Assembly (NCBI GenBank): GCA_030765055.1
Contig: CM060958.1
Span: 113,506,972 to 113,570,971, forward strand
DNA: 64,000 bases
Source of the DNA: Mantis religiosa
Lineage: Eukaryota; Arthropoda; Insecta; Mantodea; Mantidae
Reading direction: 5' to 3'
Shown here piece after piece: positions 37,401-50,300 of this stretch (positions are counted from its first letter, which is position 1; each line of letters starts with the position of its first letter). The translations under genes were made by a program, and so were the position numbers. The notes beneath the pieces were generated by a model. That model searched no databases. It saw nothing but the letters and a program-made list of their open reading frames with translations, and was not told the origin of the DNA.

Positions 37401-40400
37401 CAGAGGGGAAGAAGCGAGAGCTAATGCTCTTTTGTTTCTACAGTGTGGTCAACCTTGAAAAACACAGTTCAGCAAAATAGCATGTAAGATAAGCGAAGAT
37501 ATCACAAGTAACGTTGCATCCTCTGAAAACATTCCTTAGTTTTGCCCATGCCAGCTCAATTGCATTCAGATCACAGTTATATGGAGGTAGACGAATAATA
37601 ATGTGTCCCCTTTCGAGAGCCATAATATCCACAAATGTTCATACAAATATAAATAATTTTCAAGTAAATGCTGATGTACATTACCACCACACTCGTAACA
37701 AGGATAAACTGGCAATTCGAGCGCACCAAACGAGCCTTTATGAAGGAAACTTAAACTACAAAGGGATAATGTTATATAATAAACTTCCAAATTCATTTAA
37801 ACAAGCTGCATCATTAAAACACTTTAAGAATAAGGTTAAGAAATTTTTGCATGCACACTGTTTTTATATGTTTAATGAATTTTTAGAACTATAACCATGT
37901 AAATGAGCACTGGGAGCATAGTACAATCACAAACCTGTAATATTCATACTATGACATTTCTTATAGTACATTAGTCTATGCAAATACCACATGAAACCAT
38001 AGAAAAGCTGCTTACTGTGTATATTGTATGTAATCAATTTGACTTTATGTATATACTGTATTTATACATTTTGACGTGTCTCATAACATGTATATGTTGC
38101 CAAGGACAAACTAAAATTCTAGTTCTAACATACGATTGTTGTCAGCTGGTTAGCTAATTAACCTCAAAATTGATCAAAAGGAAATACGACAGACATGATA
38201 AAGCTTACCATATTAGCCACTAGATGTTACTGTATAGCGCATTTCAAATTTCAAAGTTGTCATCAATGTTTATGGAGTTAAACGAAACTTACCGAATGAG
38301 GAATTAGAATCTGATCTTTCTTCCTATCGCGCGCATATAGTATGTCGATTTGACGGTACCTGGACACTTTTGACAACATTATGCTCCAAGCTACTTGTCT
38401 GAATGCTGGATAGCATTGCATAAACTCCTCTATGCAGCGGTTTAAATTATATGTATATGTTGCACCAATTTTAATGCTGGTACGAAAGTAGCATTCAACC
38501 ATGAAGATGTGGTGCTCTGTGTTTATACCCAGGGGAAGCTGTTGTATTAGTTACCAGAGCAACCACACTCAGAGCGCTGTAATTTGCTTACTGTACAAAA
38601 AAATTACCTCTTCTTCTCCGTAGAAGGCACTATGATTTCAAGATGACTCACCAGTCAACTATGACATCATTCTTGCTCTATCAGGGGGCGGGAAATAACG
38701 AATAAAAATGAACACTGTGTAGATAATTCATTGTAAACCTTTATAGCTTCTCTTTGGTCCCATAGTTGTTTAATTACATGAAAACTACTTATTTTTCTTA
38801 TAATGCACATACCCTTAACATATACATACAATGAAATAGAGGTAGAGAATCGACTCCCCTTTCCCAGTACAACAATTAACCAATTAATCTTTTTGGAAAA
38901 TAGCATTTCTCTTCCTCTATGTAAATCAGTTCAGTTGAGATCATAATACTTTGTGGTTATTCCATCTAGAGAACTTTAAAAGAAAAAAAAATTTAATTGT
39001 TTTAAGACCACCTGACTTTATGAAACAAAATATGTTTATTCACATTCACCTATAACTGAACCGTTACAGCAGAGGGTTAAAGAGACTGTGCAGGCATTTC
39101 AAGTTCTTATATGCACTGTCAGCATATGGAGTACTCCTTGCCACATTATGCAAGTGAAACTATCTCTTTTAGAGAATCCTGTGTGAAATTCCTCCACCAC
39201 TTTTAAGAAACATAAATGGAGAAAACCATTAAAATTAAATTAGAGAGAAAACAATTATAATAACTTCTTTAACAAATTGTCTAAAGAATATGTAACTTTA
39301 ATTAACAATGAATGTGGTTGGTTGTTTAGCAAAAATAGCTAAATTACTATTAAATAGCTTTCATTACTTATGATGCAAAAATGATGCTCTGATGTGCTAC
39401 ATTTGCCTTCTGTTGTATTTTCTAACCAGTTTCGTAGCTCATTGATTTATTTAAGTTTAAAACAAAATTTGTATATTAATAGTTATTAAATAAATGAATA
39501 TGGATAGCTACGAGCCTCTGTAGAATACCGTTTCTTATTTGGATGAAATAGCTTAGCTGAAATACAAAATAACTATATAAATATTCAAGTAAATATTGCA
39601 GTACTAGAATAAACTTAGCACTTCAATTTTGTTCTGTTGCAGGCAGGCAATGTAGTTACAGGGGAGATGGTGGAAGAGCTGATACTTTCTGGAGCAGATA
39701 TAGTCAAAGTTGGAATCGGTCCTGGCTCAGTGTGTACTACACGCATCAAGACCGGTGTGGGCTTTCCGCAGTTGAGTGCTGTATTGGAATGTGCTGATGC
39801 TGCTCATGGCCTGCAAGGGCACATTATTTCAGTAAGCAAAAATCTCCTCATTTTCTCATGTACAGATATTTGTGTAAGCAACATGATACTTGGAAGAGTT
39901 CATTTGCTCCAACATTAAAAAGTAGGACATCAAAAATTTTGGCACTGTTAATGGATATTATTAAACGTTCTTAACTTTATTTAATACAGTAATGGCAAAC
40001 TGTTACTGATCAATATTCAAAGTGTAAGGCAGGTTTTCATTTGGCCAGAGTGTCTGCTGTTAATTTTTGTTTTTAACAATTGTCATGTGACTTTCAGCTT
40101 TCAAATTATAAATGTATTGGACACATTTTTGGGGGAATTTTACTTTGAAAATACCATAAAAATTACATCTTAAAACATTTATTTTACTTTAACCCAATAC
40201 AATGTTTAAAAGTATAAAGATTAAAATACTATGTTTTTATACCCATATAACTATTTGTAACAAAAAAACTTCACTTATCTTAAGAAAAATTATGTCGATT
40301 TTTCTTATCAGTTGAATTAGTTATAGCTGAAATCGATTTCATCTTCAACTAATCCTTGTTTCACATAAGCTTGCCCCGTATCTCTTAACGGTCACGTGAC

Positions 40401-43400
40401 CTAATCACCTCTCATTGGCTGCTGTTGTGGTAAAGACTGTTGTGCGGTAAAAATTAAGTTTGTTATTTAACATGGTGATATATCTCAGAAGCTATTTGTA
40501 GTTGGTTTATTAATATTCATCACTTAGTAAGTGACGAGTATTAATAAACCAACTACAAATAGTTTCTGAGATTAATTTTGGTAGATAAAAAACTAAAATT
40601 ATTCAAACTTCAAAAGAAATTAAAACAGATCACAGCTCTCACACCAATAAAACAAGAAACTAGATTTGCTAAATTTACTTACCACCCCTGGGCCACAAAA
40701 AAGTTCCAAAAAATATTCAAGAAATACAATATAACATTGGCACCAAAAAACAATTACAACATTAAAAACCTATTAAATTTTAGATGAGTCGCATTTTTTA
40801 ACACATCTGCTTCACTTTCGTACCTATTTTGAGGACATGTTTCGCAAATCTTCGCTTGCATCTACGGCTCTTGTGCGACTCGTAGATGCAAGCGAAGATT
40901 TGCGAAACATGTCCTCAAAATAGGTACGAAAGTGAAGCAGATGTGTTAAAAAATGCGACTCATCTAAAATTTAATAATTTTTCGCTTCACTGTGGTGTTC
41001 CAATACAGTTTAATCTCGATATATTAAAAACCTACTTCACAGTAATAATACTGATAAGATAAAACCAGAGGAAAAGTCAGGCATTTACAAAATTAAGTGT
41101 ATAGACTGTGAAAAAATTTACATAGGAAGGACAAAAAGGAACATAGGCACTAGAAAGAAAGAACACTTCAGGCACTTAAGATACAAAAATAAGTCCGCAA
41201 TAGCAGCTCATTTCTGGTCTGAAAATCATGAAATTGAAGATAGCACAGAATTACTAAAATACGTACAAAAACATAGTGAACTCGTCATATGGGAGAGGAT
41301 ATACATAGAAAAACATAAAAACCAACTAATGAACTTTGAAATCCCGCTAGAAGAGAATCCCACATTTCAGTTCATCACTAAATCAACAGAGGGCAGCAAC
41401 AACCCCAGAATTACCCACACCGCTGGATCTAGCGTCAGTCGCACAAGAGCCGTAGATGCAAACGAAGATTTGCGAAACATGTCCTCAAAATAGGTACGAA
41501 AGTGAAGTAGATGTGTAAAAAATGCGACTCATCTAAAATTTAATAATATCTTTATATGTTTGAAGAGAATTGTGAAATTTATATTTTCGTAATTATTTGA
41601 ATTAAATATATTACGCAACAGAGTTAATTTATCTGAAATGCATGTTAATTCTTAAACGAAGTAACGAGGAGGTTCCTTTGCTTTCAAGCCTGCCTTTCAT
41701 ATGACACAATAGCACGTGCTTTAGCGGTAGTGGTGACATATTTGTTTATATGACTTTTATCACTGACCTTGTTTTGAACTGGATTTCTCATATACTGCCA
41801 TTCGAAGGTGTGCTGTGCTGAGTGCAAGAGCTAAACTATTTTACTGATCGTGTATTGTGCATGTACTTATTATATGTATAATGGCAGAGTCTATCGCCAG
41901 TTTTTCGTAAGGCATCACAAGGGCAAACCTTTACAAAGTGGCAAAAAAAGAATTGTGGTGCATGTGTTTAATGCACTCACAGAGAAGAATCCATCTTTGT
42001 CAGTGAGAGAAGTCGAAGAGCTGTACTCTGAACTTACAGGTGTGAGTGTTAGACCTGTAGGAACATCACAACGTGAAATTGAGAAAACAGGAAAACTTAC
42101 CACTCCAGGCAAAAGCAGGAATAAAAAAAGTGCGTGCTCAGAGAATGTGATGAGTTCATGAAAAGTGCTGTGCATAGTTTTTTTCTTTAGAGAAGTCGAA
42201 GAGCTGTGCTCTGAACTTACAGGTGTGAGTGTTAGATCTGTAGGAACATCACAACGTAAAATTGAGAAAACAGGAAAACTTACCACTCCAGGCAAAAGCA
42301 GGAATAAAAAAAGTGTGTGCTCGGAGAATGCGATGAGTTCATGAAAAGTGCTGTGCATAGTTTTTTTCTTTAGGAACGAACTCCCTCACATAAATAAAAT
42401 TTTGTCTGCTGTAAATGAGGATGCAGATTTACCAAATTTCAGCAGATCTAGTCTGTATAGATTGTTCATACAGTTGGGGTTTGTGAATGAAAAAAGGGGC
42501 AAGAAAAATGTGCTAAGAGAGAGGGGCGATATTGCTGTGTGCAAAAATATTATTTAAGGACAATCAGACTGTACCGGGATACAAATTGCAAAATATACTA
42601 CCTTGACGAGACTTGGGTGAATGAAGGACACACGACAAGTAAAGTATGGCGTGACACGACTTTTAAGACTGAAAGACAAGCATTTTTGCAAGGTATGTGT
42701 GCTGGTTTAAAAAATCCCAGTGAAAAAGGCAGAAGGCTGAGTTCAGTTTCATTATAAACTTTTATTTTTGCATGCCTTCATATCCTTATTTGTGTAGCTA
42801 TCTTCCTGGCAGTTACTATGACGTTTACTGCAGGTTTAAATGTCATGGGAAGGCACCGCCTATGGCCTATGGTGCGAAAGCATTAGCCAATTAGAATGAG
42901 GGGGAAGGTAGTTGAACGTGGAGTGATACATGTCAGCGGGGCAAGGTTATATAAAACAGAGTATAATTTAGCTAATAAGAAAAATCAACATCATTTTTCT
43001 TAAGATAAGTGAAGTTTTTTGTTAAAAATATTTATATTTGTATAATACTTATTGCTTCAGTGTAACTAGCTTCATTTTCTAGGTAATTACTATGTTTTTA
43101 TTTATCACGAATGTTAGAAACAAATATAGAACCTGTTAGATGATGGACCTGCATGCAGAGATGAATAGCATTCCAATGTTTGACCTCTTATTTGAGCCGA
43201 CCGCTCACTACTTTGGCCGGGTTCTCGAGGAGTGTGTTGCCGTGTTCCCCTTTTAGGCGCTTGCAGGCGCTAAGGTGCTGGAGCCAAGCTTTGCTCATAA
43301 GTAGCTAGGTACGCTGGTGTTAGATCGACATAAGCTGCTCCGGCAACATGTGGTGAGTGGTCCTTTTCTACCATGGTATAATTTTGTATAAATATACTTC

Positions 43401-46400
43401 TTGTTTCTGGCCTGGCGTCTGTGCTCATAAATTTGCACTGTTGGGGGTTTAATATCCGAGGGACTAAACTCCTAGTTAAGGAAGGGATAAAGAAATGTAC
43501 TTATATCAGCCTGTATGTCATGATAGTATAAAATAAATAATTCTTAGAACACATCCGCAAATTTTTAATTAGGCATTTCTGAAAGGGGCACTCCTTCACA
43601 TAGTGTTTGGTGTTGCTGCATACCTTTTCTAATTTTTCTCCATCAGGACCTCGTTATCTACCTGTTCCCCTGTTCAATAGTTTAAGTTTGCTCCTTTACC
43701 TTTGATGAGGATCGGCGCATATTTCAACAGAAAAATTGAGCTCTGTACATTTTTTGTGGTACCTCATTTAAGTATATTAAATGTATAGTGTCACCATGTG
43801 GCATTGTTGTGCTGCTGCCACAGGCCGGAGCTGGGCGCTTGCCAGGAGAGGTGGATACTTGCCAAGAGAGAGAAAGAGACAGAGAGAGACTCCGGAACGT
43901 TCTGCCCTTGTTGCAGCTGCAAAAGTTTTCGGAAGGTCGTTCTAGAAACAATGGCTGGGAAGGTATAAATACCAGCAAGGTGTTAGAAGTGGCAGTTGTT
44001 TGTTGGTTATTGCGACAGTTGACGATTGAAGCTTACCGTGTGTTTTCTTGTAGCAAAACACCGAGTCAGCTTTGAAGACAGCTGATTGTCAATTTCACGT
44101 CTTTTTACTGCAGCAAAAGTTGTTCTAAATATATGCAAACCAAATTTCCAAATCTATGTAACTCACGCAGTCACAATATATTTCTTTATAACTACTTTTA
44201 GTTGTTTTTTACACTCTGTCATTTGCATTTTCACTTTTTGAGGGACTAGTTTCAGGAGCTATTTCTGCCATTTTGAACCTTGAATGCCAGACTGTCTTCT
44301 GTAGTTGCTGTGGTCTTTTCTCTGATGGTGAAACTATGAACTTCTTTATCAAATTACCGACTGGTGGGATTTCATAATCATGCATAACATTAATTGCTGT
44401 TCATATACATGTAAACAGACTTATTAGTAATGTTTTGTTTGGGGATAGCAATATAACAAATTTGTTATCCATTATGAATAACCAATTGCCAGGATAAGAA
44501 AAATAAAAAGGGCAGTACTACTTGGATTGTTTAGAGTTTAGAAAGGAAGACATTTGTACCATGAAAAGAGAGTTGAGAGGGGTCTCATTTTGCTTAAAAT
44601 CTGAAATCTTTACATTGTGCTCACAAAACTACCAGTGTTCCACGTGTGAAACACTTCCATAGTAATTCTGATGCCTTTCACTGTAGTTAAAGTAGAACAG
44701 ATGTTTATTCACCAAAAGAATTACAAAAATTCAAAGACTTTTGTCAAGTAACAAATTACTTTCTCTAGTTTACAACTTATAATTAGTACAAAAATTTAAC
44801 AGATATTTAAACAAGATTGCAAATTATTTTAGTTAATTGAGTCAAATGGAGAGTTTAATGTCCAGAACGGCACGTTGGCCATGGTAGCTCAAAGGGTAAG
44901 AGCAACTGGACGGAAACCAGGAGATCCGTGGTTCAAATCCGGCCATGGCATTGAATTTTTCATGTTGACTCTATCAATTGCAAATTATTATTTATAGTCC
45001 TTCTAGGCTTAAAATGGGGATGCACATAAACATTGCTGTTTGTATCAATCCGCAATGAACATGTAGTCAAAGCTATCTGCCGTCAGCTGTTTAATTTGAC
45101 TCATGCCAACCATCATAATCTTTCACTGTAGCAGGATTAGAAAACCTCTGGGCTCATATTTACTAAATAAACTAAAACACTGAATCAACTAATTAAAGAA
45201 ACTGCTACAGGAAAGTTAAGAAATATAATTTTGTGAGTGAAAACTTAGGTTACTCTGATTTAATAACCCCCATCAAGAAACCTGTTACCACTGCCAATAT
45301 GCTAAAGATGAAGCACTTACCTTTACCAGTTGGATTTGTTTAAACCTCGATAAAGGCCAGAAAAAAATGCACCTTCTTTGACTCTACAATTGTGTCTGTC
45401 CAAGCCTTTGAAATGACATGTTCCTCGTTTATCCTGGTTTCATCTGAGTAATAAATTGTGAGCTCTTCTACACGAAATTGTCTCACAGATCTCTGGCAAC
45501 GTCTTTACTGCACCACATCTTCACTGTCACTTATCACATTAATTTTGTTGTTATTTGAAAGCTGAAACCTGATATTTTTCAGCTAAGTGTGGAATATGCT
45601 TTTCTTAAAATTTGGAAGATCTGGGTCACTGTTCACTAAAGCAACTTATCTATAGTAGGAGGTTCATTGTTTAAAAAAAAATTATGCACTTTAAAGTGAA
45701 TAGCACTCAACAAAAAATTATGCACTTTAAAGTGAATAGCACTCAACAAAAACATCCACTTGCCCTTAAACACTACAGGGCCTTTCCCTGTTCTTTTTAG
45801 GGACTTTTTACAGTTCCTGTTTAATTTCAGTTCTCATATTTGAAGCAGTGTTCACAGATACACCAGTTCCTTCAGACATCAGTTTAGTTTCGTCATAAAG
45901 AAAAAGTTAAACACGTTTAATACAACAAGCTTTTCACCACTTTTTAAAGGCTTTCCACTTTTATGCTTCTGTGCACTATTCTGAGGAACTGAGCACTATG
46001 CCATATTAACTCAAAGTGTGCACACGCAATACTAACAGGACATGTGGGAAAGCAATTTTTCTTTTTTTAATTCACGTCCTTCAATTTTAAGTCATATCGG
46101 ACAATGAATGAAACAGTTGAAATGATGCTCAAATGAGTCTGGGGTCCATGGAGCTTAGAGTTACCCAACATTCGCTTTTCAGGATAAGGGAAAACCCTGG
46201 AAAAACCTTATCTAGGTAACTCACCCTGACCAAGATTGGAACTCTGGACCTCTTGAACGTGAGGCAGACACTCTACCATCTACGCTATCGAGGTGGGCAG
46301 CATTGTTTTACTGCAGTGAACACAACTAAATCGGGGAAGTACTAGCACCACATGACAATAAATGGAAGTAAAATGTTTAAACTCATATTTAAATGTTTTA

Positions 46401-47210
46401 GAACTTGAATTACAATATTTATTCACCCCCTTTATTACTTGAAAGTATCAAATAAGCAATAATATATGCAATGTAATAATGAACTATTTCCATTCATGCT
46501 TCACTGTTTCGCCGGCTCTAAAAGTTGTGCTGCGGCGCAATGTTGACATCTGTACACACTTTATGGCCAGACGAGTATACATGACTTTGGGTATTAGTTT
46601 AACTTTTTCTCTGTCATCATCCAAATAAGCTAGTGTTTCTCTCCAAAGTTGTACTTCACTGAAAAAAACAAAATAAAAAATAAATACTATAAAAATTAAT
46701 ACTAATAATCACTAAGCGATGTCCTTGCTGTTTTACATCCTGCAAAAATGTTTCTAAGTTCCAATTCACAGCAATTTTATAATATCATATAAAAAATCAA
46801 AATATCATCCAAACATAAAAATAAATAAATATTAGGGTTACTTTATGGAAATTAATTGGAGAATTCAATGTCATGCTGGCATATTGGCCATGGCAGCTCA
46901 ATGGTTACGGAAGATCTGTTTTTCAAATCCCGACTATGACATTGAATTTTTCAGTCTGACTCTACCTATCTAAATCTTAGCCTACACACAGCTAGTGTGG
47001 AAGAATGATCAATTTCCATTAATTAATCCTAATAGTGGTTTACTATGAAGCCTGGGACTTCAGTACTTACAGCATAGTAAGTCAACACAAACAGTGCAAG
47101 TACTTTAAATACTCTTTAAACCATTTGAAATATATAAATTTATGTGAAACAAAATTAATAAAAGCTATGTCCAAATGTATTTACTGCTCATGCACTGATG
47201 TTGGTAGTAA

Positions 47211-47303
<93 letters not shown>

Positions 47304-50300
47304 TTTATTGAGGTACTAAGCTTTTACAATTTTTTGGACTGCCCTCTGTTTTGGCCCAAACCACTGCTACACAGGACAGTCCTTTAAGTATATTTACAGA
47401 CGTGTTACAATATGTGTTATTACAGAATAGTCACTTATTATTCCTTCTCTCTTTTTACAGTCCTCACCCACTTGTTTTTAACCTTACTTAAAAACTGACC
47501 TATGTTTTTATAATTTTTACTTAAAACCTTGATTAAGCTGATTCTCCTATTCATTTTTGATATTTGTCATTCTTTCCTCCACATCTCTGTTTCCTTACAA
47601 TCAAAAAGTATATGTTCTATATCCTCTTTGTCCCCACACAATGGGCACTCGTCCTGCGGGTATCCATTTCTTTGACCTCTTAATCTCCATATCCCTGCTC
47701 TTATCCATGCTAACCCCTTTCTTTCTTCACTGTTAGTGCTATCTATATACCTCTCCCTCCCCCAGCTATTTTTCAATGAAATATAGAAAACAAGTGATTT
47801 CTCTGCTATTTTACTAAACAGTTTCTGGATCTCCATGTCTTCAAATCTTATTCTAGCTCCTTTCCAAAAACCTTTATAATTAGTTTCTCTCTTTCTCCAA
47901 ATATCACCCATACCATTATCTTCCAAATTATTTCGTAAATTACTTACCCATGTGGTAGTAAGTAAGTAATCTTTAATTCCATTTCAATTTAGGAGTTTGG
48001 ATGGACGACAGACTAAATTGGAATATACATATTGAAAGTCTAATGAAGAAATTAAGTAGCATTTGTTTCCAAATATCAATTTTGAAGCACAGTGTAAATT
48101 TGAATACATTAACAATAATCTATTTTGCAAATTTTCAATCATTAATTTCTTATCGTATAACAGTATGAGGAAATAGTAGTAGCATTATCAAAGTATTTAG
48201 AATCCAAAAAAGGGTAATTAGAATTATGATGAATTTAAAGAGAACAGATAGTTGTAAGCGATGGTTCAAAAAATTAGGCATATTGTCATTACCAAGCATT
48301 TACCTTTTAGAAATAATAGTACAGGTTAAAACGAACTTAGATAGATTTCAAAAAAGCAATGATATTCATGACCATAACACGAGAAATAGTTCAAACTTAC
48401 ATGTCACCTATCATAAAAAGAAAATGTATGAGCACAGTTTTAAATTCAACGGAATTCATATCTACAATAAACTGCCAACTGAAATAAAAAACATTGAGTC
48501 CTTTGTAAAGTTTAAAAACACATCAAAGAAGTATTTGTTACAAAAGTGTTACTACTCATTAGAAGAGTATTTAAATGACAAAGGGTAGGAATAAAAGGAA
48601 TGTAAATTTTAATTATTAATTTGGTTATTATGCTTAACAACTTATTGTAATTCTTGTTTTTTGTTACTATTTTTTGTGTAGTTAGTAATTTGACAATTCC
48701 ACATCATGAGTTGTATGATTTACGGCTGCAATAAATGAATATGAATATGAATTACAAATTTATTATAAATTTACAGACTTACTACTACACTGAGTTGCTG
48801 GTTACCCTTGGGCCCAATAGACTCAAACTCTGAGGTTGATGTTGGTACTAAAACAAGTTGCATTGCTGCCAAATTGCTACCACAATCTCCTTTTTCAATA
48901 TGTGCTCCTAAAAAGAATTTTGTAGCCAAGATTAAAAAGGTCTGTACACCATAGTCAATAAATGAACTGGTGTGAAAGTTTTTCATGAATCTAAAGTATA
49001 ATTAAACGATTCTGTAAACTGACCTAATGCTTAAATCACGGGGTAAATATCCTGGATCTCCTTAATCAGCTCTTGAAATGCATCAGCTTTTATGTTTTTG
49101 CAATCTTGGCACCACAGGTATTCCAGTAAAGTATATCCATTTGATTCTGTCTGATGCATGCCTCTTGATAGGTGATCCTGATGATATTGCCAGCAAAACT
49201 GTGTGCTGTTAGTGTGGACATGTGTAATTGTGTCCTCGAAGTGCACACCTGTAATTTTCAGTTAGGTGGGCCACCATTGGTGTGGATTATATAGGTTTCT
49301 CTGTTAAAGCAAAGAAGGTGGCATCATCCTTATGATTATTGGGGCATACTGTTATCCATACTTTGTTGGTGTCAGTCATCCTGAGAATCCAGTTTTCTCA
49401 CACAATGTGACTACAATGGTACGTCCTCCTCCCAATTTTGCATTCATTAATCTGAACAACATAGCCAGAACTGCCTATTTTGTCCAGGATTATGTATTTA
49501 TTGACCATTAAGGATAGCCACACCTCCATAGCTGAATCCATCAAAACATATTGTTCTGTTGCTTAATGCTATGTGTGCAGTGGACTAATGCATAATGATT
49601 TGCTTGTATGAAAATGCAGGCCAGAACTTAATATAAATAGGAGTACTTGGGTAGATGGTTATCCAAAGTTGTCTAAGTACCCTCTGTAGTAAGGTAAGGT
49701 ACTCTTGAGAACTGTTTGGGTCCTTATATACCTCATGCTGCTTCCTAAAGGGTGAAGGATGGCATCACACTCCAAACATAATATGCTCATTCTTAATAAT
49801 CTTTTTTCATATAGGAAATCTGTAAATTGTTCATCATGACACAATGATGCAAGATCAACCATGCAGTGAAACATATCTTATACTTGCAAAATTCATATAG
49901 TGAAAAGCAGGGACCGGGAAGAATATTTATTTTCACAATAAACAAAGGTATTTTGCTTCTAACAACGGAATATGTGGTGGACACAGTTCTATGTCTGTCA
50001 AGGTTACCTGCACTGATATTCATGAGCAACTTTGATAGGTTCTTCAGCATTTAAAGTATAAACTTGGAAGAAGCGTAGGGACAGTGAAGCACAAATTAGT
50101 ACAAAAGTGAATCGAGAAGATATTGACACATTGCTTCACTCACACTGTTTATTCACAGGACATGTTTCAAGAGCTCTTGCTCCTATCATCAGCTGATACT
50201 CGAGTGTGAGTGAAGCAATGTGTCAATATCCTCTCGATTCACTTTTGTACTCTTCAGCATTTGTTTCAGTTGGTCCAATGAGGAATAAAAAATTGTTGCA

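Larger units (their letters stand above)
37370..38540 (-). mobile_element. Tc1-like transposon relic, interrupted by a LINE end
   Basis: Outer parts match 52560-53340: GTGTGGTCAACCTTGAAAA near 37441 and TTAGCCACTAGATGTTACTG near 38212 have close counterparts there. A transposase tail lies at 37430-37640. LINE sequence (37641-38110) separates it from the right part. Confidence 0.7.
40773..41022. mobile_element. 250-bp mini inverted PLE dimer with 12-bp target duplication
   Basis: ATTAAAAACCTA at 40761-40772 is repeated at 41023-41034. The insert is a PLE tail in minus orientation (about 107 bp) joined directly to the same tail in plus orientation, which then has the extra ~48-bp end. It has no coding sequence. 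Its outer ends are the same as those of the 9-kb dimer at 25255-34198. Confidence 0.87.
40571..41547 (+). pseudogene. PLE endonuclease fragment, interrupted by a nested mini PLE insertion
   Basis: Left part (40578-40772) encodes VDKKLKLFKLQKKLKQITAL to NYNIKNL; right part (41023-41490) continues with NNTDKIKPEEKSGIYKIKCI and YIGRTKRNIGTRKKEH to the normal end. It is nearly identical to copies A and B, with a small in-frame deletion after RHLRYKN and K-to-I in the GIY-YIG spacer. The 250-bp insert between them is flanked by a 12-bp duplication. The reverse transcriptase is absent. Confidence 0.9.

Noticed and set aside
44253..44290. Hammerhead in the PLE relic on the minus strand
   Set aside because: GAAACTAGTC is present but no CUGANGA-like half with a stem II can be found; the same holds near 22560.
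44881..44955. tRNA gene
   Set aside because: The acceptor stem closes, but position 33 is not U, the T stem fails and the sequence continues into a SINE body shared with other copies.
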